Assembly: GCA_019915135.1 (NCBI GenBank)
Contig: JAHLMK010000028.1
Span: forward strand, 186,001 to 250,000
Direction: 5' to 3'
DNA from: Strobilurus pachycystidiatus
Taxonomy: Eukaryota; Basidiomycota; Agaricomycetes; Agaricales; Physalacriaceae
Length of the DNA: 64,000 nt
This document shows positions 20,999 to 31,321 of the stretch, piece by piece; the first letter of the stretch is position 1; every line of letters starts with the position of its first letter. Under the pieces are notes generated by a model. That model was not told the DNA's origin and made no database searches. It saw only the letters and a list, made by a program, of their open reading frames with translations. Made by a program: the position numbers and the translations under genes.

Positions 20999-21749
20999 GG
21001 TACATAAAGCGGAGAAGAACGTACATTACGCTCGGCTTGTATGAGACCATCCCAGGAAGCCGATGAAGTCCGTCTGCATACCGGTCGAATTGTGCTCTTT
21101 CCAGTCCCGTCCACATCGAGTTCTGATATGGATCACAACATTATCCGGAGAGCATCGATCTAACACAACATGAAATGCATACTTTGGATTATCTGTTCTT
21201 CCAGGTATGTATATCGTGATCTTGACAGTACCCTTTGCATATTTCGCAGTCGGCACATGCGTACTCGCAGTCTGAAGCGGAGCGGTGGTCTGGACATGCT
21301 ACGTGCCCACCACAAGGCATACCTCGCCTCACCATAACCGAGCAAGAAGGTAGACGCGCTGAGATCCTTCTGGGAGAGTCAGGGAGAGAGCCTAGGTGGT
21401 GCAAACACGCAGATTCCAGGATGGGCAGAGGAGCGGGAGGAGACCTGGTCCTGCTCGCGGCGCATTGCGAGCAGGAGGGGGTCGTGCGATGTAATCGGGC
21501 CCAGGATACTGTAGATTTCTCACCAGGTGGCAGTCGGAAGCCGTGAGCGTAACCGTAGCATAGTCGTTTGCAGGTCGAAAGAAACGGTCCTGATCGGACA
21601 AAATTGCTGAGTAGTAAAGTTCATGCGCGTGCCTCCATATCTTGTGTAGTCGCAAGAGATGCGTGTGAACGATGGGTTGCGCAAGGCCTCGGGGGAAAAG
21701 TGCAATCCATCGACAGAGTATTTGAACCCTTTTTCGGCGTACTGTAAAC
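20999..21749 (-). other. Unidentified decayed coding fragments (minus)
   Basis: On the minus strand, 21256-21026 encodes a folded-looking 76-residue piece containing VKITIYIPGRTDNPKYAFHV. About 21750-21530 encodes GFKYSVDGLHFSPEALRNPS. Both read like parts of real proteins but match no family I can name. Frames are short and interrupted between them. Confidence 0.3.
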
Positions 21750-22175
21750 GGGGAGTCAGATGGAACCACAACAGAATTTCAGAGACACATACAGAATCTG
21801 TAGAAACTACAAGTGCTTTCTCTGAGACAAACTCTGATTCCTGAGTTTCCAGTGCGTCTTTCCACTGAGCTTCCATCACTGACTGTTGAGTGGTAAATTC
21901 CAAAGTCAGATGGCGTCGCAAAGCCCCTAGCTCCTGTTGGTGACATCCAATCTGTGCTTCCTATTGGACCATGAACAATTCACGCTAACACGAAAAACAT
22001 CATATTCACATACCCAATTCACTTTCCAGTCATGTTGCAGCTTTTGAAACTGCTCTGCTCTGAACTGCTACTCAGCGGCCTACATTCAAAGTAAATGACA
22101 GCTCCTCAAGATATTAGGAAAGCGCGGACCAGTTCCTTTTCAGCTGAAGCGTTGTTTGCAACAATTTGTGCGGCC
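21750..22175 (-). pseudogene. Coiled-coil gene, broken copy: exons 4-6 (minus strand)
   Basis: On the minus strand the exon order of the gene at 4497 is recognisable: AAQIVANNASAEKEL (exon 4, near 22175-22130), then a degenerate exon 5 with an in-frame stop, then GCHQQELGALRRHLTLEFTT and the segment down to FVSEKA (exon 6). Introns between them keep their places. It is preceded on the plus side, in opposite orientation, by the C-terminal part of the same gene. Stops show it is non-functional. Confidence 0.75.
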
Positions 22176-22261
22176 TGAAAATATATTCACAAACCGTTCT
22201 GTGATTGATTTGAGTGAAACGAAAAGAAAGTCACGAACGTTAGTTTGTGTCCCTGACATTT

Positions 22262-22599
22262 TGAAGACTGAAGATGGCACTCTAGTGCCAAGCTTCAAGA
22301 CCGGACATCTTCCCTGGCGCAACGCCGCCTTGACCCTGGCGTTTCACAAGATAGACGATGAGGCCCTGGCGCTCAAACTGCCTGGCCACCCCTCGGATAA
22401 ATCACGACCCCGCCGAGTGAAGCAAGAGGTCCTTGGACCATCGGCTCCAAAGGGACTTCCCAGGGTATTGTACGACGCGGCGTTTCTCCAAGGGTTACTA
22501 GAAATGGACCGTTTAGCACTGGATATAGATGACAAGCCTTTCGAGTGGTCGAGGATACTGTATGAGTATCAGGCAACTGCTAGTATGATAGTGGATTAG
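22262..22599 (+). pseudogene. Coiled-coil gene, broken copy: C-terminal part (plus strand)
   Basis: From EDGTLVPSFKTGHLPWRNAA to the stop at 22599 this matches the last 112 residues of the 704-aa gene (from about 6740 to 7077) with roughly one change in six residues. It is joined head to head with exons 4-6 of the same gene lying on the opposite strand, so the copy was internally inverted or assembled from two partial copies. The frame is open from 22156, but the upstream part is not related to the parent exon. Confidence 0.8.
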
Positions 22600-22647
22600 G
22601 TTTGAGAAAGATCCGACAAAAACCTATGTACTAGTAGAGACATACGC

Positions 22648-23468
22648 TTGGCAGCAGATTGTTTGCATTCGTCGCACAAGCCACCGAAACTTTCGAGCTC
22701 GGCTCCCGCACAGTTCCAGTCTGCGCCAACAGCCTCCACTTCCTACAACCACCCTCCTCCAAGTTACGGTGTCCCGTATGAGTCGAGTCAGCAGCCCTGG
22801 TCCCATTCAATTGCACCCACCCCCTCCCAGCCGCCCAATACGCCTCCCTTCCCTCACACAAACCACTGCGACATACCCACAATCGCAACGGTCGAACCAT
22901 CCCAAACATGACGCAGCCCACTTTCTGCATCCCACCCTCGTCCGACGACGACCCGCCTTCCAGCTCCAAACCCCAGAAAGACAGAAATGGACATTCTCGC
23001 AATCGAACAGACCACTTCTACATCCACCATGAATCCTCTGATATGGCACCCAAGAAAACGAGAGACAAAGACAAGGAGAAGACGGCTCTGCCTGAGCTTC
23101 CTGACTTTCTTGTTCCTGTGGCAAGAACGCCTCGCAGTCACAAAGACAGCATCTCTATTCGTCGAGCAGAAAGGACTGAGAAGGAGAAGAGTCGAAGCAG
23201 GACCAAAGAGGAACGTGACCGGGAAAGGGAAAGGGACAGGGAGCGATGCAAGGATGATTCAGACGTCGAGAAGGCAAAGAGTCAGACAAGTGATGAACGG
23301 AAACGGGAGCGGGAGGCGCGTAGAGAGGAGTCGGACGCTGAGAGGAGAAGCAGACACGGGAAGAACGCGAGCGTCACAAGGACGAGCCGGGCAGACCCCG
23401 GCCATGAGGACGTCTTTGGGTTTGAGGCGGGATGCTGGGGCGATTGTTGTGGCCCAGAGATTGAGTAG
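22648..23468 (+). CDS. Charged Arg/Glu-rich protein, unknown, uncertain exons
   Basis: The clearest frame is 22908-23468 (186 aa): a Ser/Pro-rich start, then KKTRDKDKEKTALPELPDFL, then a long run of Glu-Arg, Asp-Arg and Lys-Glu dipeptides (RDRERERDRERC and similar), typical of disordered RNA-processing or chromatin-associated proteins. A Pro/Ser-rich frame at 22648-22908 directly upstream could be an earlier exon or part of the same ORF by another start. No catalytic domain is seen. The composition alone cannot prove a gene, but the regular charge pattern on one strand supports coding. Confidence 0.4.
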
Positions 23469-23479
23469 GTTGTGCTCTA

Positions 23480-24621
23480 GCAGCAGCAGCACTTAAAGCC
23501 CAGATGTTGCTTAATGAATATCGTGTCCCACGACAAAGCGCCCCCTCCAGAAGAAGAGAAGAAGCTATCTGGCACAATCTCAATCCCTCCACGCGCCATA
23601 TAGCCTGGAGGTCGCCTAGAACGTCCGACAGTGCTTGCGCCATTTCGCCGGGAGTAGGTAGTGTTCCTATAGAGGTCTTTTCTGAACTTGTAAATCACAA
23701 GAACCACTTGCCGATAGAATGAGAACCGCGGTCATCTATCGTTAGGGCCGCAGTGGAAAGTGAGAACACGACGTTGATTTCAGGTTCTGCAGGAGAGGCG
23801 GCCGTCAGTAAAAGATGCGAAGACAGAAGACAAGAGCAAGGAGCAGCTGACCAGTGAAGTCGCTCGCTGCACCCAAGTATGCAACGACAGCTTTCCGAAG
23901 TAGACGCTCCTTCTAACGAACGGCTGCACTGAACTTGCTTTCTGATTACAGCCCTGTCAACAAATTTGTCAGATGTAGCTGAAGCCAGCGGTGCAAAGTA
24001 ACACACCTGTCGCACGCGTATTCGAGTCTATGATCTCTCCGTCTGCGATAGGATTCACAGTTTCGAGCCAGTGCCCCATTCTCAAGCATAGTGGTGAAAG
24101 GGCAAGGATGGCCGCATGTATAGCACCCAATCCAAAGTTCGCAGAGGCCTTGATGAGAGGATCAGCTTTCAAACTGGTCTCCAATGAGATCCGAGTTACC
24201 AAGTCTCTTTGGGCACAACCGGAAGAATAATGTGCGCGAGAGTACTCAACAAATAAAATCTCTTCCAGTGACGACAGCGACGGATCTTCCGTTTCGTTCC
24301 GTAGCAAGATAACGATAGTAGGACTGTGCTTTGAGAAAAAATCCAGCGCCTATTTCTTGGCGTCAAGATTGCCTCACCACGGTCATAATGAGAAGCGTTT
24401 ACCTGATTCGTTGCTGAAGCGTGTTTGGAGCCCACATTGACCCAATCGTCTACCTCTGTTTGGGTCGTGAGCATCGCGTTCAGTGACATGGCCACCGTAG
24501 CCACCGCGGTCAACGGCATAGCTGACGAAAAATCTTCCTCGCTTATCGTTGTCGTCAGAAGGACGAAGGTCGCTTCTCTGGAATTGCGTCGTTTGAATCG
24601 TCGGTCTTCTTCGCCTATCAT
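23480..24621 (-). CDS. Spliced gene of unknown function (minus)
   Basis: Exon 1 begins at or before 24621 and contains SREATFVLLTTTISEEDFSS and EVDDWVNVGSKHASATNQ, ending in a GTAAAC donor at about 24402. After a short intron ending AAATAG (near 24350) the frame resumes in phase with ALDFFSKHSPTIVILLRNET. It continues through LKADPLIKASANFGLGAIHA and GHWLETVNPIADGEIIDSN to another donor (GTGTGT, near 24008). One or two further exons follow toward 23500. The product is alpha/beta-like with hydrophobic segments, but I do not recognise a family. Exon borders after 24008 are uncertain. Confidence 0.45.
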
Positions 24622-24771
24622 CCTTTGGTGTGAACATTCGTATGGTCATGTTTCCCCATTCCCTCTCCCTTTCGCTCAGGCGCTGTCTTCTCCCTCGTTC
24701 TCCAACTGCCAATCTACAGCGCCATACCACTCGCCGCACCAAATCCATATACGAAATCCCGTACTGTCAAC

Positions 24772-25838
24772 TCAATGTCCTCTTCGGGAGGAACCCCGTA
24801 GGGCGAAGCATGCATGATTTTCGGCATCACTGCCCTTCGAAACGTGATCGTTGATATTGGGAGGTGGGGCAGGAGAGTATTCGGGATACGGAGGGCGGAG
24901 AGGCATCTGCCGCCCCGGGGAACCCTTGGAGTCGAGGTTGAGCCGGACGCCGAGCCGTCTGACGTATTCCGTTGCTGGTGCGACGAAGAGCAGAGGTCGA
25001 CGGATTTCGCAAATGTGAGCTAGCCTGGGAGCAGCAGGCAGCATCGAAGGGATATATCATATGCATCAGTCAGGGATTCCAAGCAAGAGTTTGAGCTTCG
25101 ACTTTCCCTTCGATCTGAGTCGTATGCATAAGCCCACTGGTCTGTTTGAGGATGGTCTCTAGTAGATGGAAGGCTTTACGACATATGTCTTTCCTGGGGG
25201 CGTGAGAGAGAGGAGAAAGTCCCAGACGTATGGTTTCAAGGACAAAGGTATAGCCGCGCCCGTCCTCGACTACTCCAAATATCACTTCAAAAAGCGAATA
25301 CGGCCACTTTCTTCTTCATTGAGAGACATATGAACGTCTCTCAGCCCCTTCGAGTAATTCGGCGTTGTTTGCATCAACCACAAATAGGACGGTGAGAGCA
25401 AGTCTCTGTAACATATGATCAGTCGACCAAACCAAATGGCACGATCAACACTGACTTTCCGCGTTCCTGCCACGGCTGATGGTCCGACAGTGGTATGAGC
25501 ATCATCTTCTCGATTACAACAGTCACTGACAAAGGTTTGAGGCTGACTGCCGCGGAAAAATCGGAGGTACGCCTTCAATTGAGGCGCTGTCAGCTGTGAA
25601 CTTTCCAGACCACGATAGTTCACCTACATATAACGATGGGATAAGAGCTGACTGTCACGTTTGAAAGCCTCCCCTGCAATGGAAGGCTAGGACTGAGATG
25701 CGACGTTTGTGCCACTGCTGAGTAAAGTTGCTCATGGCGACGCCTGCAGTTCACAACAAGAACTCCGCCCGTCTTGGTACTTGTATTCACGTCAGACGAC
25801 AGACACCGATGGACGTTCTGCTCCACTGCAGCTGCCAT
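24772..25838 (-). CDS. Spliced gene of unknown function (minus)
   Basis: A start at 25838 (MAAAVEQNVHRCLSSDVNTS) leads through an exon ending near 25660. A very short intron follows, then an exon with SSQLTAPQLKAYLRFFRGSQ, resembling a small helical SAP-like motif. A 50-nt intron (GTCAGT...ACAG) comes next, then RLALTVLFVVDANNAELLEG. Further downstream, in other phases, are GYTFVLETIRLGLSPLSHAP and VAPATEYVRRLGVRLNLDSK. These pieces lie in order on one strand with plausible splice sites, so a multi-exon gene is likely. Its function is not recognised and the SAP suggestion is weak. Confidence 0.4.
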
Positions 25839-27180
25839 CTGAGGCGTGGATCATCGATAGAATTGACGTCCTACCAAAAGACAGAAATCGTCGAGCAGCG
25901 GAGGATAGGCACTCGATGGAAAGCAGCTGATGCAGAGCATGGCCGCATTACTGATGGCGCTGTATTCGGAGGCGAGAAAAGGGGTGAAATATTTGAACGT
26001 CCCTCGCGTCGAGGGATTCCTCGCATCGACGCGAGTCTTTCGCGTTCGCGTTTGAGAATGGCATCAAAGAAGCTCGAGAGTGTTCTTAACCGATGCAGTG
26101 CATGAGTCCACCGGTTCGGAACATGACACCAGCTTGCATCTCATTCCAAGCTTCCTGTCGCAAAGAACACTGAGCGGAGGAGGGAAATTGATCAGAAAAA
26201 ACTCACTGGTCATGAATAAAGAAAGGCTACTGAGCAGGAATAAAACCAGAACAAAGGGAAAGCCCACAGCCGCCGTTCCAGACCCAGTACACGCCAAACA
26301 CCAAAGATTCCTCAGCTTCGGAAAGGGGCTGTTAACGCATCCAATCGACACCTGACCCGCAGTTCCACCTCATGAAAGAGGCACTCGGAATGTTTGATGG
26401 AGGCAGTGTGGCTGTGCCCTCCCAGCAGCGTCGAGGATGGAGTGGTTGACGGAGAATACGAGAAAGGCGGACGGGCGGTTGCGGTTGGGAGCGTAACTGA
26501 CACGTCGCCCCGTGACAGCCACAAGGCGCTGTCCAGCGCTGTCCGTCGTCCGAGGACCGATAGCTCCGGGGCAAAATTTATTTTGAACCGGTTATTTAAA
26601 ACTTATTTTGCCGAGTGTACTTGTGACCCGGTCACGTCGCAGCCCTTTCACCAGATCTGCCCAGCGCAAACACTGAAACAGCTACGCGAAATGGATGCGT
26701 GCTCACAGTTTCCTCCCGACGCCATTGACCACGACTGACACATTCTTTGCATGTGAGGGTGAGTGCACGACATTCCAGCATTGAGTGCGGCTGCAAGCTC
26801 GCTGCATCCTCTTCACCCTACATATCCTCTCCACACCGTGTCGAAACGCGCGAAGCGCGCTGCCATCGTTGTCGTCCAGTCCCATCCCTCCTTTGGTTAA
26901 GGGTTCTCCGACTATCATGATGGCAGATTCTTCGCCACAGAAACGGAGACAGGAGGATTATCGGGGACCGGACTCGGAGACGCCACCGCCGCAAACGCCT
27001 TCATGTAGACTGTATATACAGATGCGGTTCTTATAAGCAGTTCATACAAGTACAATAATCGCAATTTACAATTCAAGACAAAGCTCGCTATCTTCAGTCT
27101 CATTCAAATAATGTTCCGAGTTAAACGTTGGACGCGAAGAAAGGCTAAGAGCAATTATGACTCCTGTCCATCCTCCTTAA
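25839..27180. other. Mostly non-coding, with one dispersed repeat
   Basis: Short frames only. Positions about 26160-26239 are shared, inverted, with 41658-41737 (see that entry). A short frame at 26920-27036 begins MMADSSPQKRRQEDYRG but has no recognised domain. The rest shows nothing I can name. Confidence 0.4.
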
Positions 27181-27334
27181 CCTTAGGTAGTGGCCGTTAA
27201 ATTATCTCCATGCAAATCGATCCAATATACCAAGTGATGCCCTACAAACATGTCAGAACCTGTACCGCGGTAGAGTGAAGACGTATCAGCGGACTGCATA
27301 CGTTTTATTAATGGCACCGAAGACTCCAACCATC

Positions 27335-28404
27335 CTACAATTGCCGACTGGACACGCCATGCTGAGCGCGAGGGCGGTAAACAGTCCAATCGAAAATGCT
27401 GTCGTACTGGTAACCTTTGCGAACAGCAAGATTACGGAAGAGTTTGTGGATATATGCGTAATCTGGGTCCTCAGTGAAACCGAGGGTGCGGGTGTAGTTG
27501 AGGAAAGTAGCAAACTCGTCGGGAAGGCTGTCGCAGAGCATGTCAGTCGGGATAGCCATTTTCTCCTTCAGTATGCGATTGTTTCGTTCCTTCTTGGTAG
27601 CACCCAGATCTTGCCACGGGAGGCGGCTTTGCATGAAGTAGATGAGAACATAGGCAAGTGACTCGAGGTCATCTCGGCGTGCTCGTTCCACCCCGAGGTG
27701 TGAGTTGATGGATGCGAAAAGAGCAGCACCCGTCAGGGTCTTGTTGTCGCGGTAGGGAATGTGCTTCTTCGTCTTTGGATCTCTAAACTGCTTGGCGAGA
27801 CCGAAGTCGATGATATAGGCCCGGTCGCACAGTTCAGGCGTACCATAACCCATCGCTAGATTGTCCGGCTTGATATCACGGTGAAGAAATCCTTTCGAAT
27901 GAATGTATTCGACGTGAGAGATCTGAACAGGTGGATCAGCAAAATGTCGACGGTGAGAAGAAGCAAATATACAAGTTGATCTGCAAGGAGCAGGACCGTC
28001 CTGAGGCTGAACTTGTGGGTGCAGAGATCAAATAAGGCCTGGAGGGAGGGGCCCAGGAGGTCAAGGACCATAACGTTGCAATCGTTTACAATGCCAAACC
28101 ACCTGGCTAAGGCACGCCACACCCGCCAGCAAGTTTCTTGTAAACCCTGTACTCGTATTCAAGCTGCTGGTGCTCTGCCTGTGACAATTCAATCTTAATG
28201 GCAACTTCTTCTCTTGAGGAGATGTCGACTCCATAATGAACATCACCTACAAAAGAGCGGAGACTGGAGTAAGCAAGGAAGCGGAACTGTCGCCACCAGA
28301 GACGCACCAAAAGACCCTGAGCCTATTATGCTGCCCAGTCTATATTTCCCACCTATTGTGCCCACATTGTCTGTCCCGTCCGCTGGCGGGTTGATGTTCG
28401 CCAT
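27335..28404 (-). pseudogene. Casein kinase I family gene with one frameshift
   Basis: Three exons: 28404-28308, 28246-27973 and 27922-27335, joined by introns of 61 and 50 nt. They encode a CK1-type Ser/Thr kinase: glycine loop IIGSGSFG, lysine in [32 protein letters not shown] (catalytic Asp and Asn), DFGLAKQFRDPKT, SINSHLGVERARRDDLES (CK1 signature) and LPWQDL. Exon 2 has a one-base deletion near 28107 (GVP followed by TAG, then RWFG in the next frame). The exons sum to 959 nt, one short of 320 codons, so the gene was otherwise complete at about 319 aa. The usual TGTARYAS is TGAALFAS here. This is a pseudogene, or a working gene if the deletion is a sequencing error. Confidence 0.85.
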
Positions 28405-28750
28405 ACGTTGAAGGATAGAAAGAACAAAGGCCAAACAAAGGCGGAGTTCAACTGCGCGGACCGAATGGCATGGATCGGAACGGCTTGATCAGTTGACCAA
28501 GTTGTTTGCGCTCGTAAGTTGTTCAGCGCCTGGTTGATTTACAACACTATCACCGCCAACGTATAAAAACGTCACACCGAGTAGAATCAGACCGAGATCG
28601 AGGTCGACCACCGTGAGAGGTTTCCAGGTTTCAGACCAACCAGGAATATTAATCGGGCAGCCGTCTCGACACGAGCTCAAGCACACAGACCTCATAAAGA
28701 GCTCAGATTGGCCCCAATGGCTGACCGCAGACCAGCAACCACCATCTGCA

Positions 28751-29544
28751 ATGACGGACAACGCCACATATCCGGATTCCAACATGTTGACGTTGCATCT
28801 CAGTATGCCAAATCTTGCTCCAGGGGCCTATGTGCGTGCTTATTCTCTATGGATACACCTGATCTTGACTCCCACTAGTCGTTTAAGATTGACATTGGTA
28901 CCACGGCAGCTCTTTCTCAACAAGTCAAGTGGCGCACTGTGGATGTCGGTATCCAGGTTGCTACCCCCTTGGTTCTGCTGGAATCTGTGGACACAAATGA
29001 CGCCGCCGTCCCTTCAGGTCACATTCCCGCTACCCCAACTCCAAGCCCATCCGCGCCAGTAACACCTCTTCCTGTTTTGGATTCGTCACAGACAGAATAT
29101 GACCCCACTCCGGAATATAACGCCTACTTCAAGGGTCGATTGGAAGCATCTCGCGAGGAGTGCCAACGGACTGAAGCTGAGGCCGCCGAGGCCAAGACAG
29201 TAGCCGCAAAAAGCTTCATCTGTCGCAAGCGCTCTTCCGTGCTCGAACTCGCCTCGGAGGCATCGCCATCAAAGAAGTCAAAATCCAATACTCCCCATCC
29301 CCTGCTTGTTGTCGACTCTCCAACTGTCATTCCCAGTAGCCAGACTCCCAGTCCGCTCCGGCATATCACAGAAGCAGGAGACGGGCACGGCACACAGGAC
29401 ACTGAGGTTTGCTCAGAAAGCCAGGGCTTCGCAACCACACCGCGCCCAGACAGCCAGTACTTTGAGAGGATGATGGAACAGCAGGCGTACATCGACGGGA
29501 TTTGGAAGGGCACAGTACACACCGGGCTTTGGGCCAAATATTGA
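28751..29544 (+). pseudogene. Unknown Ser/Pro-rich gene, disrupted by inverted-repeat element
   Basis: Exon 1 (28751-28831, 27 codons) and exon 2 (from 28879) are joined by a 47-nt phase-0 intron. The product starts MTDNATYPDSNMLTLHLSM. It carries a short folded part (FKIDIGTTAALSQQVKWRTV), a Thr/Pro-rich stretch, a Glu/Ala helix (SREECQRTEAEAAEAKTVAA) and a nuclear-signal-like SPSKKSKS. At 29520 the coding exon runs into the left terminal repeat of a 1135-bp element, which supplies eight codons and the stop at 29542-29544. Beyond the element the same reading frame reopens at 30658 and runs on to about 30700. Function unknown. Confidence 0.6.
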
Positions 29545-30654
29545 CCCGCAGTTATCTGGTAGATACCAGCAGTAAATCACAAATATTTGCCAAATATTAC
29601 CAGAGTGATTATTTGGTAAATACAAGCTGTGTCTTCCAAATATTTGGCGGATGTTTTGGATGCTTTCCAAGAAAAAGCACAAGTTCAGACAAAGTTCAGA
29701 CGTGGGGTCATGTCGGCAGATGACGCGTCGACGGCTGACGCGATCAACCTTGCTTGACCAGCTACCACCATCATCACCGCCTCTCTACCTCGCCGACGTT
29801 CATCGTCCTAGGCGATGTCCACCAAAACACGCTATTCGACAGTCCTACTACTGAGCCGTCTCATCGCTCCGCTGTCAACAACGATCCGCTCTCAATGACA
29901 AGGGATCACCCCGTCAATATGCCAACAAGGTGCGTGAATCTACGACGCTCCGAGCCGGACCTCTGATAACGGTGATAGACGCGACCCGCAGTCTTGAGCC
30001 GGAAATGGGATGGAAAAGGTCTGTGGCCTCTTGTCGCGTTCTCTCTCATATCTGACTGTTGCAGTGTGGCAGAATCCCTCGATCTGCAAGAACGCGTCGA
30101 CCCTCGTGCCTGTGTGCACTGGACGCGTCAGAATCACATCGTGCGACCTTCACGCACGCGGTAAGTCTCGTCTTTAGCCCTAGAACCCATTTGTTGATTA
30201 TCTTTCTGCTTCTGGTAGCAAGCACGGCCGACGCAATCTGCCTCAAGTACTCCTCCATCCGAGCCAATGTAACGGTAAGACTTCCGATGCGTTCTCCGAG
30301 CTGTTCTCACCTTGATATCAGACAAGCGTTTGCGGCGTGCAGGCTACATTGATGGAGTATGCATTATTGCTTAGAACTAGTTTGATACCCTATGTTCGTA
30401 GCATAGTCAATATATGAGACTTGGGATGATCATCATCATAAACTATAACCTATTGTTATGGCCTGAGCCTCACCGAAATATAGTAGCAATACTACATGGC
30501 AAATATTCGTCAAACATGCAGGAAATATTTGGTGAATAGGGCATATATTTACCAAATAACTTCGGCAGTTATCTTTCACAAATGTTGTATATTCGGTGTA
30601 TACTGCCTATATCAACCAGATAACTGCGGGTCAATATTGGCCCAAAGCCCGGTG
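29520..30654. mobile_element. 1135-bp non-autonomous inverted-repeat DNA element
   Basis: The ends are inverted repeats: CACCGGGCTTTGGGCC at 29520 and its reverse complement finishing at 30654. They are nearly identical over about 46 bp (one base inserted on the left: CCAAATATT against CCAATATT). Weaker subterminal inverted similarity (motifs AAATATTTG, TTTGGTAAATA) runs about 130 bp inward. ACA flanks both sides (29517-29519 and 30655-30657), a 3-bp target duplication. Inside there are only short frames and no transposase. A 3-bp duplication is typical of PIF/Harbinger-type elements, but the superfamily is inference. Confidence 0.88.
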
Positions 30655-30776
30655 ACAACCCGATCCCGATGGCAAAGACGTCGCAGCACTGGGATTAAAA
30701 GTATGCCCTATCCTTCGTCTCACTTGTCTTGTTCTGATAGCATTAAGGACCGTTTGTGAAAGGAGCATCCCACATG
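30655..30776 (+). pseudogene. Severed 3' continuation of the interrupted gene
   Basis: After the second ACA the sequence reads in phase with the host exon to the left of the element (ending GIWKGTV) and gives QPDPDGKDVAALGLK. It then meets a possible donor GTATGC at about 30702. This supports that the exon was continuous before insertion. Confidence 0.6.
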
Positions 30777-31321
30777 GTCACTCGTCGTGTAAAGTAGAAT
30801 ATATTGCACTCATTTCTGTACTGGTTCAATGCAGTACTCTGTCTTTGTGTCGCAGCGCCTCTCTGTGCTTCTTCCGCTCTTTTGTCTCTGCAGTCTTACG
30901 GTTGGTTTCTATACGTTTTGCCGCTTGAGATATCTCCAACTCTGCTCCGAGGCGCCTGAGACGTTCTGTTCGATTAGAATGAAGCGGTCGTGGGACTGTC
31001 AAATAACGTGGAAGATACTTCCGGAGCAGGCGTGCGTTATGAAAAGCATGAGTGTTGATGATGTATCGTGCGTGCTCGTCAGTTGTTCTGTGGATCCATG
31101 TATTTTGGTAGCCTTTGCTTTGCGGTGTTCCTGTCGACGCGACTCGACACCATCGGCTTGGCACCCACAAGCTTAATGTGGCTCTATGCAAATCGCTGGA
31201 AGGTATGTGTTGTCTACCGACTGTTCTCTTTTTGGTTTTGGTTTGGGTGTTCTTCTCTGGCGGGAAGAGCTTCGAAATGCTTGCGTACTTTACAAACTCA
31301 AATTCGATTAGTCTTGAAAGT
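30777..31321. other. No assigned gene
   Basis: Only short frames on both strands. They do not match anything I know. Confidence 0.35.

Noticed and set aside
21189..21404. Cys/His-rich minus frame resembling a zinc finger (CGGHVACPDH, CADCEICKGYC)
   Set aside because: It overlaps other broken frames on the same strand, has no regular spacing of a known finger, and has no splice support.
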